Shown here piece after piece: positions 42,815-52,071 of a stretch of 64,000 bases of DNA. Below the pieces are notes generated by a model. It made no database searches. It worked only from the letters and a program-made list of their open reading frames with translations, and had not been told where the DNA came from. Source of the stretch: Pseudoclavibacter terrae (lineage in GTDB: Bacteria; Actinomycetota; Actinomycetes; Actinomycetales; Microbacteriaceae); contig NZ_WBJX01000001.1 of assembly GCF_008831075.1 (NCBI RefSeq), positions 124,001 through 188,000 on the forward strand, in the 5' to 3' direction. Position 1 is the first letter of the stretch, and every line of letters starts with the position of its first letter. The position numbers and the translations under genes are program-made.

Positions 42815-42980
42815 GGTTGCACGCATGCAGATGGGTTGCAATCCATCCCGAAGCGCGCAACCCATCCCGAGATACGCCAATCGGGTCGAAGCGTGGAACC
42901 CATCCCGGGGCTGGAAGTCGATTCGCGACCCGTCCGGCCTTGCGCGCACTGGTGTGTGCTGCTCGTCTCGGGATGGGAAA
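42815..42980. repeat. Local repeat cluster CCATCCCGA / GATGGGTTGC
   Basis: CCATCCCGA occurs at 42843 and 42862, CCATCCCG at 42900, and the inverse TCGGGATGG at 42968. GATGGGTTGC (42830-42839) pairs with GCAACCCATC (42857-42866). The cluster fills the gap between convergent genes (alcohol dehydrogenase and Gfo/Idh/MocA). The GATGGGTT core is shared with the cluster at 35991, but the rest differs. Confidence 0.65.
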
Positions 42981-43058
42981 GTCGCTTCGTGCTGGATAAC
43001 TCTCGGCAACGAAGTGAGTTCCCCAGCCCGAGACTCGTCGGGGGGAGTGCCGCCGCAG

Positions 43059-44240
43059 TTACGCGCGGGCGGGGACGTCGTGCCAGCGGCCGTCTTCGAT
43101 GGAGGCCTCTGCGGCCTCGACGATCTGCGCGGCGACGAGCCCGTCGGCGACCGACGGCGCGACCTGCTTGCCGGTGACGACGCTCTCCAGGAAGCGGGCG
43201 GCCTCGATGGTCTTGAGGTCGTCGAAGCCCATGCCGGTTCCTCCGCCCGGCTGGAAGCGGTGGAACTCGCCGTGGCCGGGGGACATGTAGACGGTCGTGT
43301 AGCCGTACGGGTTCGACGAGTCGAGGCAGACCTCGAGCTCGTTGAGGCGCTGGAAGTCCCACCGCAGCGAGCCGCTCGTGCCGTACACCTCGAGGGCGTA
43401 TTCGGCGCGCGGCCCGCGCATGATGCGGCTCGAGTCCATGATGCCGATGGCGCCGTTGTCGAAGCGCATGAGGAGGGCCGCGTAGTCCTCGTTCTCGACG
43501 GGCTTCAGCTCGCCGGTGCCCGGCGCTGATCGGTCGACGATGCCCGTGCCCGGCGCGGGGCGCTCGGTGATGAACGTCTCCGCCGTCGCCGACACGCTGC
43601 CGATGCGGCCGACGACGTGCTGCGCGAGGTCGAGGCCGTGCGAGAGCAGGTCGCCGAGCACGCCGGATCCGGCGCGTTCGCGTTCGAAGCGCCACGTGAG
43701 CGGGGCGAGGGCGTCGGATGAGTAGTCGGCGAGCAGTGCGCCGCGCACGTTCGTGACCCGGCCGATCGCGCCCTCTTCGATGAGCTGCTTCATGTGCGCG
43801 ATCGCGGGGGCGTTGCGGTAGTTGAACCCGACGGCGGTGACGATGCCGGCTGCATCCACGGCGGATGCGATGCGCCGCGAGTCGGACGCGTAGCGCCCCA
43901 TGGGCTTCTCGATCCAGAACGGCTTGCCGGCCTCGGCTGCCGCGATGGCCATCTCGGCGTGGAGGAAGTTGGGCGAGCAGATCGAGACGACGTCGACCTC
44001 GGGGTCGGCGAGCACTTCGTGGTAGTCGGCGACGGTGCGCTCGAACCCGAGGCGTTCCTCTGCTTGCGCGCGCGCTTCCGGCACGGGGTCGGCGGCGACC
44101 ACGAGCCGGGTCTTGATGCCCAGCTCGGGGAAGTGGTCTGGCACGGCGCGGTAGGCGCGCGAGTGGAGGCGGCCCATCCAGCCGACGCTGATGAGGCCGA
44201 CCCCGATGGTGCGGGGGCTGGTGGCGGTCTGGTCGGTCAT
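43059..44240 (-). CDS. Gfo/Idh/MocA-family oxidoreductase
   Basis: The 393-residue protein starts with a Rossmann fold (VGLISVGWMGRLHSRAYRAV), has the catalytic-lysine motif WIEKPMGRY and a C-terminal domain with GVLGDLLSHGLDLAQHVVG. Relatives act on inositols and sugars. Unlike the enzyme at 23.4 kb, it stands alone, with no transporter or isomerase beside it. It has an excellent AAAGGAG ribosome-binding site. It is divergent from the uvrA-like gene. Substrate unknown. Confidence 0.9.
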   Translation of the reverse strand: MTDQTATSPRTIGVGLISVGWMGRLHSRAYRAVPDHFPELGIKTRLVVAADPVPEARAQAEERLGFERTVADYHEVLADPEVDVVSICSPNFLHAEMAIAAAEAGKPFWIEKPMGRYASDSRRIASAVDAAGIVTAVGFNYRNAPAIAHMKQLIEEGAIGRVTNVRGALLADYSSDALAPLTWRFERERAGSGVLGDLLSHGLDLAQHVVGRIGSVSATAETFITERPAPGTGIVDRSAPGTGELKPVENEDYAALLMRFDNGAIGIMDSSRIMRGPRAEYALEVYGTSGSLRWDFQRLNELEVCLDSSNPYGYTTVYMSPGHGEFHRFQPGGGTGMGFDDLKTIEAARFLESVVTGKQVAPSVADGLVAAQIVEAAEASIEDGRWHDVPARA

Positions 44241-44386
44241 GGGAACTCCTTTGTCCAGGTTGGAGCTGTCATATGTTCGGACAACGAGACATTTCTACTC
44301 TGTTCGCCCACGTCGTAGCTCTGCGTAACCTTGCGTTACCTGAAGGCGCCCAGTTTCGACGCACGCACGGCCGTCATGCTGGGTCG

Positions 44387-46963
44387 ATGGTTTTCGCCGA
44401 GGGACAGACGTCAGCTGGGGCACCGGATCGAGTGGTCGTGCGGGGTGCCCGCGAGCACAATCTCCGCGGTGTGGACGTGGACATCCCGAGGAACGCGCTG
44501 GTCGCGTTCACGGGCGTCTCCGGTTCGGGGAAGAGCTCGCTTGCCTTCGGCACGCTGTACGCGGAGGCGCAGCGCCGCTACTTCGAGTCGGTCGCTCCGT
44601 ACGCGCGCCGCCTCATGAACCAGGTCTCGCCGCCCGACGTCGACTCGGTCGAGGGGCTGCCCCCGGCGGTGGCGCTCCCGCAGCAGCGCGGTGGTGGCAG
44701 TGCGCGCTCGACGGTGGGGAGCACCTCCACGATCGCGAACGTCGTGCGGATGCTGTTCTCGAGGGTGGGCGAGTACCCGGCTGGCGCGCCGATGCTGCTC
44801 GCGGAGGACTTCTCGGCGAACACCGTGCAGGGCGCCTGCCCGAACTGCCATGGTCTCGGCCGCGTGTACGAGGTGCCGGAGTCGCTCATGGTCCCGGATG
44901 CCTCCGTGAGCATCCGGGATGGGGCGATCGCCGCCTGGCCGACGGCCTGGCACGGCAAGCAGCTGCGCGACAGCCTGGTCTCCCTCGGCTACGACATCGA
45001 CATCCCGTGGCGCGAGGTCCCCGCCGAACAGCGCTCCTGGCTGCTGCACACGACCGAGAAGCCGCAGGTGCCGGTGTACACGGGCAGGACACCGGCGCAG
45101 GTTCGCGCGGCTGTCGCGGCGGGCGACGAGCCCTCGTACATGAGCACGTTCGTCGGCGTGAAGCGGTACGTGCTCGATACATTCGCGAACTCGAAGAGCG
45201 AGCGGATGCGCGAGAAGGCAGCCGCGTTCATGGAGAGCGTGGTCTGCCCCGACTGTCGCGGGACGAGGCTGAAGCCGGATGCGCTCGCGGTGACGTTCGA
45301 GGGGCACGACATCACCCAGATCGCGGCGATGCCGCTGCGCGAGCTCGCGACGCTCATGAACACGGTGCTGGGGCCCGAGTGGGAGCGCTCGCGGGGAGCA
45401 GTGCTGGCCCCCGAGCAGGTGCTCGCGGCCCGCCGTCTCGCCGGTGAGCTCGGCGCGCGCCTCGCGCCCCTGTCGGATCTGGGGCTCGGCTACCTCTCAC
45501 TCGACCGGCAGACCGGCACGCTGTCCGGCGGCGAGCTCCAGCGGCTGCGCCTCGCGAACCAGCTCCTCGCCGGCTTGTTCGGCGTCGTGTTCGTGCTCGA
45601 TGAGCCCTCGGCCGGCCTGCATCCCGCGGACACCGAGGCGCTCCTGGGGATCCTGCGCGGTCTCAGGGACCGCGGCAACACCGTCTTCTACGTGGAGCAT
45701 TCGCTCGACGTCATCCGCGAGGCCGACTGGATCGTCGACATCGGCCCCGGGGCTGGCGCCTCGGGTGGGCGCATCGTCTACTCCGGCGACCTCGACGGGC
45801 TGAAGGGCGCCGAGGAATCGGTGACCCGTCGCTACCTGTTCGACAGCCCCGACTCACCGCGGCCGACGATCCGCGCGCCGCGGCCGCGTGACCAGCGGGT
45901 CGCCCTCGACGGGGTCGTGCGCAACAACATCCGGGGCCTCTCGGTGGAGTTCCCGCTCGGCTGCCTGACCGCGGTCACCGGCGTCTCGGGCTCGGGCAAG
46001 ACGACGCTCGTCAACCAGGCGCTCCCCGACCTGCTGCGCGCGAGTCTCTCGAGCGAGGTCGGGGAGACGACCGCCGCCGACGAACCGGAGCGGGGCGACC
46101 CGATGCTCGCCGTCGAAGCGGCGGCGACACAGGGCCGAGCCGTCGGGCCAGCCGACCGCCTCAAGCGGATCGTGCAGGTCAGCCAGGCCCCCATCGGTCG
46201 CACCTCGCGCTCGAACGTCGCGACGTACACGGGACTGTTCGACCGCATCCGCTCGCTGTTCGCGTCGACGGACGAGGCGAGGCGACGCCGCTACAGCGCC
46301 AGCCGCTTCTCGTTCAATCTGCCGAGCGGCAGGTGCCCGACGTGCAAGGGCGAGGGCACGATGGAGGTCGAGCTGCTCTTCCTGCCCACGGTGCAGGCGC
46401 CATGTTCGACGTGCGGCGGCAGGCGCTACAACGCCGAGACGCTGGAGGTCGAGTTCGAGGGGTCCTCGATAGCCGACGTGCTGGACATGAGCGTCACCGC
46501 CGCGCGGGAGAAGTTCGCCGGTCGCGCCGACGTGCTCCAGCATCTGGACGCGCTCGCGGATGTGGGCCTCGGCTACGTGTCGCTCGGCCAGCCTGCGCCC
46601 GAGCTGTCGGGAGGGGAGGCGCAGCGGGTGAAGCTCGCCGCGGAGCTGCGTCGCGCGCAGCAGGGGGACACCCTCTACCTGCTCGACGAGCCGACGTCCG
46701 GGCTCCACCCCGCCGACTCCGATCGCCTGCTCGGGCACCTGCACGACCTCGTCGACCTGGGCAACACCGTCATCCTCGTCGAGCACGACATGCGAGTCGT
46801 CGCGGGGGCCGACTGGGTCGTGGACATGGGCCCCGGTGCAGGGGATGAGGGTGGCGAGATCGTCGCGCAGGGCACCCCGAAGGAGGTCGCCGCGGTCGAG
46901 GGCAGTGCAACGTCCGCGTACCTCAGGGCCGCGGTGGTGCGGCTCGTTGCGACCGGGGTGTGA
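44387..46963 (+). CDS. Short UvrA-like ATPase (UvrA2 type)
   Basis: The 858-residue protein has the two ABC modules of UvrA: Walker A GVSGSGKSS and GVSGSGKTT, signatures LSGGELQRLRLANQL and LSGGEAQRVKLAAEL, Walker B FVLDEPSAGLHP and LLDEPTSGLHP, plus zinc sites CPNCHG, CPDCRG, and CPTCKG with CSTCGG. The region between the first P-loop and the first zinc site is short, so the UvrB-binding domain of classic UvrA (about 940 residues) appears missing. Such UvrA2 proteins are linked to drug or damage tolerance, sometimes next to antibiotic clusters. It overlaps tatA tail to tail by 41 bp. Confidence 0.9.
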   Translation: MVFAEGQTSAGAPDRVVVRGAREHNLRGVDVDIPRNALVAFTGVSGSGKSSLAFGTLYAEAQRRYFESVAPYARRLMNQVSPPDVDSVEGLPPAVALPQQRGGGSARSTVGSTSTIANVVRMLFSRVGEYPAGAPMLLAEDFSANTVQGACPNCHGLGRVYEVPESLMVPDASVSIRDGAIAAWPTAWHGKQLRDSLVSLGYDIDIPWREVPAEQRSWLLHTTEKPQVPVYTGRTPAQVRAAVAAGDEPSYMSTFVGVKRYVLDTFANSKSERMREKAAAFMESVVCPDCRGTRLKPDALAVTFEGHDITQIAAMPLRELATLMNTVLGPEWERSRGAVLAPEQVLAARRLAGELGARLAPLSDLGLGYLSLDRQTGTLSGGELQRLRLANQLLAGLFGVVFVLDEPSAGLHPADTEALLGILRGLRDRGNTVFYVEHSLDVIREADWIVDIGPGAGASGGRIVYSGDLDGLKGAEESVTRRYLFDSPDSPRPTIRAPRPRDQRVALDGVVRNNIRGLSVEFPLGCLTAVTGVSGSGKTTLVNQALPDLLRASLSSEVGETTAADEPERGDPMLAVEAAATQGRAVGPADRLKRIVQVSQAPIGRTSRSNVATYTGLFDRIRSLFASTDEARRRRYSASRFSFNLPSGRCPTCKGEGTMEVELLFLPTVQAPCSTCGGRRYNAETLEVEFEGSSIADVLDMSVTAAREKFAGRADVLQHLDALADVGLGYVSLGQPAPELSGGEAQRVKLAAELRRAQQGDTLYLLDEPTSGLHPADSDRLLGHLHDLVDLGNTVILVEHDMRVVAGADWVVDMGPGAGDEGGEIVAQGTPKEVAAVEGSATSAYLRAAVVRLVATGV

Positions 46964-47141
46964 GGGCGGCGCTGCCGGCCTCTGGCGTCAGCTCCGCGTC
47001 GAGTTCGCGGACCTCCGTCTTGAGGATGCGCATCGATTGCCCGACGCTCTTCGCGAGGGCCGGCAGCTTCGAGGCGCCGAAGATGAGCACGATGATGGCG
47101 AGCACGGCGATGCCGTGCCAGCCCGTGAGGTTCGCGAGCAT
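46923..47141 (-). CDS. tatA: Sec-independent translocase subunit TatA
   Basis: The 72-residue protein has the single N-terminal helix (LTGWHGIAVLAIIVLIFGASKLPALA) and the following amphipathic helix of TatA, with the FGASKLP hinge and a KSVGQSM basic stretch. TatA oligomerises in the membrane as the twin-arginine export pore. The gene lies downstream of a Tat-exported lipoprotein gene, 77 bp apart, on the same strand; this is probably an extra tatA copy dedicated to or co-transcribed with that cargo (inference). An AAAGG ribosome-binding site is present. Confidence 0.85.
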   Translation of the reverse strand: MLANLTGWHGIAVLAIIVLIFGASKLPALAKSVGQSMRILKTEVRELDAELTPEAGSAALTPRSQRAAPPRP

Positions 47142-47218
47142 GATGGTCGCCTTTCGTCGTGGGGTCTGCTTGGGGCCGCGGGCGGCTGAAGTGCTCCGCC
47201 TGATGGGATGCGCGGGGC

Positions 47219-48226
47219 TCAGCTGCCTGGGCCGCTCGAACCTCCGGAACCTCCGGAACCTCCGGGCCCGCCCGCGCCACCGCCTGACGGCGCGGCTCCC
47301 GCGGCCGGTGTGGTCGTCGTGTCGACGCGCACGGTGAGCGCGACGTCGTAGCCGCTTGTCGCGTCGCCCGTGACCGTCGCGAGTTGCAGCGCGCCGCCGT
47401 CGTCGCCGAAGACGTTGTCCGAGTCGAGGCTGACCTGCGCCAGATTCGACGCCGATCCTTCGTACCCGGAGAGCGCGTACACGGTCTTCGATGCGTACTC
47501 GGGCAGGGCGACCTGCGAGGTCGAGATGGCGCTCGTCGACTCGGTGATGTCGTCGATCGTGGGGTACACCTCGAAGTGGATGTGCGGCCAGCGGCCCGTG
47601 TAGCAGGCGGGGAAGATCGAGGTGAAGGTGACGCTCCCCGAGCTGTCGGCGATCTGCACGCCGCGCAGGAACGTCTCGTTCTCGATGCCCTCCGAGTACA
47701 TGGAGTAGCCACCGGTCGCGTCGCAGTGCCAGACGTAGACGGCGACGCCTTCGAAGGGCCGGTCGCCGTTCGCCATGTCGAGCACCGTCAGGGTGAGCGT
47801 CATGGGCGCACCGGCGGCCGCGGTGCTGCTGCCGATGCTCGTGCGAATGTCGCTCCGCACGACGCCGGACTGCTCGAGCACATCCGCGCCGTTCGATCCG
47901 TCGCCCGGGTAGGGGCCGGCCGTCTCGTCGGGGATCTCGCTGGCGGGCAGGATGCCGGCCGTCGCGCTCGCGGTCGGGGAGGCGCTCGCGGTTGCTGCGG
48001 AAGTCGCCCCGGCGCTCGAGGCACCTGATCCCGTCGGCGCGCAGGCGGCGAGTGCGACCGTCCCGACTCCGACGCCGAAGATGCTGAGCAGTCCCCGCCG
48101 CGACATGAGCGTGCCGAGGTCGAACGCGACGCCCTGGTCGACGACCTCCTCGTCTGCGCGGTCGAGGAGCCTGCCCTCGTAGGCGGGGCCATCCGGCGTG
48201 AGGTCTGGTTCGGGGATCTTGCTCAT
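47219..48226 (-). CDS. Tat-exported intradiol-dioxygenase-like lipoprotein
   Basis: The 335-residue protein has a twin-arginine signal (SRRGLLSIFGVGVGTVALAAC) that also provides a lipobox cysteine, an Ala/Ser/Thr-rich linker, and an intradiol ring-cleavage dioxygenase domain. The four iron ligands are visible: Tyr in GGYSMYSEG, Tyr in PACYTGRW and two His in PHIHFEV. Intradiol enzymes cleave catechols such as protocatechuate or catechol; secreted members of this group are poorly known. The C-terminus is a Gly/Ser/Pro tail. AGGAG ribosome-binding site. tatA lies directly downstream. Confidence 0.87.
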   Translation of the reverse strand: MSKIPEPDLTPDGPAYEGRLLDRADEEVVDQGVAFDLGTLMSRRGLLSIFGVGVGTVALAACAPTGSGASSAGATSAATASASPTASATAGILPASEIPDETAGPYPGDGSNGADVLEQSGVVRSDIRTSIGSSTAAAGAPMTLTLTVLDMANGDRPFEGVAVYVWHCDATGGYSMYSEGIENETFLRGVQIADSSGSVTFTSIFPACYTGRWPHIHFEVYPTIDDITESTSAISTSQVALPEYASKTVYALSGYEGSASNLAQVSLDSDNVFGDDGGALQLATVTGDATSGYDVALTVRVDTTTTPAAGAAPSGGGAGGPGGSGGSGGSSGPGS

Positions 48227-48396
48227 GGTGGCTCTCCTGGTCTGTTTCACGGAACTCGGGACAGCCTCGGTTGCTCCCCAGGCAGGCGGCTATGGCGCAG
48301 CTAGGTGTGGCCTATGGCGCAGGTCCCAGCCCGAATGTCCGTGGCTCGTGCTTAGCTATGCGCACACTTCAGGGAAGACGTGAACGGGGGAGCGAC

Positions 48397-50016
48397 GTGA
48401 CCGAGCAGCTCGATGTCCGGGAACAGCGATCGGGCAGCACGGCGGCGCCGGGGCCAGCTGGTCTGCGGCGTGCGTCGAAGCTGCGGCAGTCCCTCCTGCG
48501 GCTCGGGTCTGGCGCGCTCACGAAGACCTACGACCTGTACCACCTGCATCCGGCCGTCTGGCGCTGGACCGCCCGCCACTATGCGCCTGCCATGGGTGAC
48601 TTCGCGAAGTTCAACGCGTGGATGATCTGCCAGCGCGCGAACCTCGACGTGCCCGCCTACCAACGGTGGCTGCACGAGAACGACTTCAGGTTCCGGTGGT
48701 GGCAGCTCTCGAGCTACCCCGAGACGAACAAGGACGACTACGTCAAGCGGTACACGGAAGACGAGCGCTGCTGGGGCGGTGAGATCGACACGATCGGCAC
48801 CGTGGTCGACGAATCGAGCGGGTCGAGCGGCTCGCCCTTCAACTGGATCCGCGGGCGGCACGAGCTCAAGACCATCCACAACAACGTGGCCGGGTACATC
48901 ACACTGCTGTTCGGCACGAAGAAGCTCTTCGGCATCAACGCCTTCTCGATGGGGGCGTGGGCGACCGGCACCAACACCGGACACGCGCTCTCGAAGATCT
49001 CCATGGTCAAGAACACCGGCCCCGACATCGACAAGATCGTCGACACCATCCGCCACTTCGGGCCGAAGTACCAGTACCTCGTCAGCGCGTACCCGCCGTT
49101 CCTCAAGCACCTTCGCGACCGGCTCGACGGTGAGGAGTGGTTCGACTGGTCGAAGCACCGACTCAACGGCTTCGTCGGCGGCGAGGCGATGACGGAGGGG
49201 CTGCGCGACTACCTGGAAGAGCGCTTCGGGCGCGTCTACTCGGGCTACGGGGCGTCCGACCTCACGATCGGCATGGCGGGGGAGTCGGACGCGTGCGTCT
49301 GGCTTCGCCGCGCGATGTTCGCCGACGAGCGGCTGCGGCGGGCCCTCCTCGGCGAAGATGAGTCGCGCATCCCGATGGTCTTCCAGTACAACCCGCTCGA
49401 GACCTACCTCGAGACGAACGACGACGACGAGCTCGTCGTGACGCTGAACTCGTCTGCCGTGCTGAGCCCGAAGCTGCGCTACAACATCGGCGACGAGGCG
49501 AAGATCCTCTCGTTCCCCGAGGTGCGCGAGACCATCGCCGCGCTCGACCCGGCCCTGTCGAGGGCGTTCCACCGGGCGTTCGCGGTGCAGCGGATGAAGC
49601 TGCCCTTCCTCCTGCTCTTCGGCCGGAAGGACTCGACCATCTCCTACATGGGCGCCAACCTGTACCCGATCGACATCGAGAACGGGCTCTACCGCGACAA
49701 CCCGCACGCCGCCGACATCGAGTCGTTCAAGCTCGGTCTGCTCGAGCTCGACGGACACGAGCAGCGGCCGGTTGTGCACCTCCAGCTGCGCGACGGAGCG
49801 ACGCTGACGGACGACGAGATCGCGAGGCTCAGCGAGACGACCCGGCTCGGCATCGTCGAGCACCTGGCCACCGTCTCGCGCGACTTCGCGCAGTCGCTCG
49901 ACGAGGACCCATCGACGGGAGACCTCCGCATCGAGGTGCACCCGTTCGGCACGGGGCCGTTCACCGGGGGCAACGCGAAGATCAAGAACGTCTACGTCGT
50001 CAAGAACGCCGAGTAG
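48397..50016 (+). CDS. Adenylate-forming ligase (phenylacetate-CoA ligase/CapK-like)
   Basis: The 539-residue protein belongs to the AMP-forming ligase superfamily: SSGSSGSPFNW is the phosphate-binding Ser/Gly loop, GGEAMTEGLRDYLEERFG and YSGYGASDLTIGMAGE follow, and the C-terminal TGGNAKIKNVYVV contains the A10-like lysine. It should activate a carboxylic acid as an acyl-AMP or thioester; the acid is unknown. The GTG at 48397 has a GGGGGAG site six bases upstream and is preferred over an ATG at 48358 that sits in the promoter. It starts a tight three-gene operon. Confidence 0.85.
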   Translation: MTEQLDVREQRSGSTAAPGPAGLRRASKLRQSLLRLGSGALTKTYDLYHLHPAVWRWTARHYAPAMGDFAKFNAWMICQRANLDVPAYQRWLHENDFRFRWWQLSSYPETNKDDYVKRYTEDERCWGGEIDTIGTVVDESSGSSGSPFNWIRGRHELKTIHNNVAGYITLLFGTKKLFGINAFSMGAWATGTNTGHALSKISMVKNTGPDIDKIVDTIRHFGPKYQYLVSAYPPFLKHLRDRLDGEEWFDWSKHRLNGFVGGEAMTEGLRDYLEERFGRVYSGYGASDLTIGMAGESDACVWLRRAMFADERLRRALLGEDESRIPMVFQYNPLETYLETNDDDELVVTLNSSAVLSPKLRYNIGDEAKILSFPEVRETIAALDPALSRAFHRAFAVQRMKLPFLLLFGRKDSTISYMGANLYPIDIENGLYRDNPHAADIESFKLGLLELDGHEQRPVVHLQLRDGATLTDDEIARLSETTRLGIVEHLATVSRDFAQSLDEDPSTGDLRIEVHPFGTGPFTGGNAKIKNVYVVKNAE

Positions 50017-50019
50017 GCC

Positions 50020-52071
50020 GTGTTCACCACGGACTTCTCGAAGGCGCCCATCCAAGGACGGGCCGAGGCGCTGGTCATCGTCGAGGGGCGCAGCACCGAC
50101 AGCGATGGCGCGATCTGGCGGCACCGCTTCCGCGACCGACGAGTCGTCGGCGAGCTCCTGCTCTTCGAGAGCGTCGGGCGAGCGCGAGAAGTTGCTGGCG
50201 CGCATCGCGGACGCACGAAGCTGCTGCTCGCTGAGACCCGCGGCTACTCGAACGGCATCTGGCGGGCCGATCCGGAGCCGCCGCCCGGCGAGATGGCGCA
50301 CAACCCGCACTTCGCGCCCGTCTCCACCGAGCGCGCGCAGGGGCGCACGCCACCGCTCGTCGCGGAGCCCACGCGGAAGCCGAGGAAGCTGACCACTCCC
50401 ATCCCACCGCCATCGCACACGATCTTCGACACTGCATCGATGTTCGTCGGTGCGACCCGATACACGACACCACTTGCCTGGGCCGTGACGGGGCGCCTCT
50501 GGGGCCAGATGACCGGCAAGATGCGACGGATGCCCGACTACTGCTGGCACGGCATCTACTGGGAAGCACCGTGGACGCTCGGGACCCTCGCGAACTTCTC
50601 GACGCGCGACGCCCTCATCCGCTTCGCGAGGATGCCCGAGCACCGCCACCTAATGCAGTGGATCGTGAAGGACACGAAGAACGCCAACGCCGGCTTCATT
50701 CGCCTCTTCGCGAGCGAGGAGGAACTGGCGAGCGTGGAAGGTGGCACGACGCAGGCGGCTGAGGGGGTGGGTTCTGGCGCGCGCGCCAACAGCGGCGATG
50801 GCGTCGGCGATGGCGACGGCGCCGCTGGCGGTGACGGTCGGGTGGACGCGGCCGATCGCCGGAACAGCGTCGTGACGGGCGGGGCCGCCCGGTCCGGTCC
50901 CCATCGCGGCATCGAGGTGAAGCGCGTGGAGTCGGAGCTCGAATTCCTGGAGTTCGTCGAGCTGCCGGGACGCGTGTCCGACCCGAGCCGCGAGGTGCCC
51001 GTCCTCGAGTCCACGCTCCGTTCCTGGTGGAAGGGCAAGGGGGCGCACGAGTCCACGGTCGAGCTGCTCATCGCCTACCGAGGCGGGGAGCCGGTGGCCC
51101 GCGCGGTCGCGCACACGAGCGACGCATTGGACGCGAAGCTCGACTCGAGTCTGCAGCTGTTCGGAGCCGTCGCGGCCGCCGACGCGGAGTCGCTCGGCGC
51201 GATCATCGCCGCCGTCGAGGAGCGCGCTGGGAAGGCCGGGCGGCGGGAACTGCTCGGCCCCGTCACGCTGCTCCCGAACCAGGTGGGCGGCGTGATCACG
51301 AGCGGCTTCAGCGAGCGGGGCTTCGTGGAGGGAGCCTGGAACCCCGACTGGGTGCCCGCCGCCTACGAAGGGCTCGGCTTCACAACCTGGAACGAGTCGG
51401 CGACCTGGATCGCACGCCTCGAACAAGGTCGCCTCGGGCAGATCGAGAGCGACGCCTTCACCGCGCCCACCGATGGGGAGCTCGCAGCCGCCGGCGTCGT
51501 CATCGAGCGGGCATCGCGGCTGCGGTTCCCGCGCGCCGTCGCGCGCCAGCGGAAGCTGGTCAACGCCGCGTTCGCCGAGCTGCCCTACTACACGCAGATC
51601 TCGCCGGCCCAGATGCGCGAGGCGACCAGCGGGCTCGTCGCCATCATCGATCCCAGCATCTGGGCGTTCGCCGTCGACGCGAAGACCCGCAAGCCACTCG
51701 GGTTCCTGCTCTGCGTCCCCGACGTCACGCGCATCGTGCAACGCTCCTCCGGTCGCATCGGGCCACGACAGCTGCTCGAGATCTGGCGGCAGAAGCGGGA
51801 GCCGAGGGAAGCCGTGCTCACCATCCAGGGCACCGTCCCCGAGGCGCGGGGCCGGGGCATCAGCACGCTCCTCGGTCGAACGGTCGGGGAGGCGCTCATC
51901 GAGGGCGGGTACACGGCGCTGCGCTCCACCTACATCGGACACGACAACCCAGCGTCAGCGCGGCAGCTCAGCCGGATGGGCGGCGACGCGCTGCACCACA
52001 CGGTGTTCTACCGGAAACGAGTGGGCGGCATGCCCATCCCGCGCCCAAGCAACGAGGGGGAGCAGCGATGA
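50020..52071 (+). CDS. Large protein with monooxygenase-like barrel and acyltransferase-like C-terminus
   Basis: The 683-residue protein has three parts. Residues of about 1-130 are hydrophilic. About 130-240 (MFVGATRYTTPLAWAVTGRLWGQM, YCWHGIYWEAPWTLGTLANF, RHLMQWIVKDTK) resembles dimeric alpha-beta barrel monooxygenase-like folds. The C-terminal 380 residues (GPVTLLPNQVGGVITSGF, TWIARLEQ, GTVPEARGRGISTLLGRTVGEALI) look like a GNAT-type acyltransferase of the YghO sort. A Gly/Asp-rich linker separates the two. It starts three bases after the ligase stop and overlaps the next gene (ATGA). Precise function unknown. Confidence 0.7.
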   Translation: MFTTDFSKAPIQGRAEALVIVEGRSTDSDGAIWRHRFRDRRVVGELLLFESVGRAREVAGAHRGRTKLLLAETRGYSNGIWRADPEPPPGEMAHNPHFAPVSTERAQGRTPPLVAEPTRKPRKLTTPIPPPSHTIFDTASMFVGATRYTTPLAWAVTGRLWGQMTGKMRRMPDYCWHGIYWEAPWTLGTLANFSTRDALIRFARMPEHRHLMQWIVKDTKNANAGFIRLFASEEELASVEGGTTQAAEGVGSGARANSGDGVGDGDGAAGGDGRVDAADRRNSVVTGGAARSGPHRGIEVKRVESELEFLEFVELPGRVSDPSREVPVLESTLRSWWKGKGAHESTVELLIAYRGGEPVARAVAHTSDALDAKLDSSLQLFGAVAAADAESLGAIIAAVEERAGKAGRRELLGPVTLLPNQVGGVITSGFSERGFVEGAWNPDWVPAAYEGLGFTTWNESATWIARLEQGRLGQIESDAFTAPTDGELAAAGVVIERASRLRFPRAVARQRKLVNAAFAELPYYTQISPAQMREATSGLVAIIDPSIWAFAVDAKTRKPLGFLLCVPDVTRIVQRSSGRIGPRQLLEIWRQKREPREAVLTIQGTVPEARGRGISTLLGRTVGEALIEGGYTALRSTYIGHDNPASARQLSRMGGDALHHTVFYRKRVGGMPIPRPSNEGEQR

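Noticed and set aside
44273-44386. Longer N-terminus for the uvrA-like protein from an ATG at 44273
   Set aside because: The extra 38 residues lie in the divergent promoter region and have no similarity to UvrA; the ATG at 44387 begins the conserved part.
48271-48396. Longer N-terminus for the adenylate-forming ligase
   Set aside because: An earlier ATG overlaps a -10-like sequence (TTAGCT) and lacks a ribosome site, while GTG 48397 has a good one.
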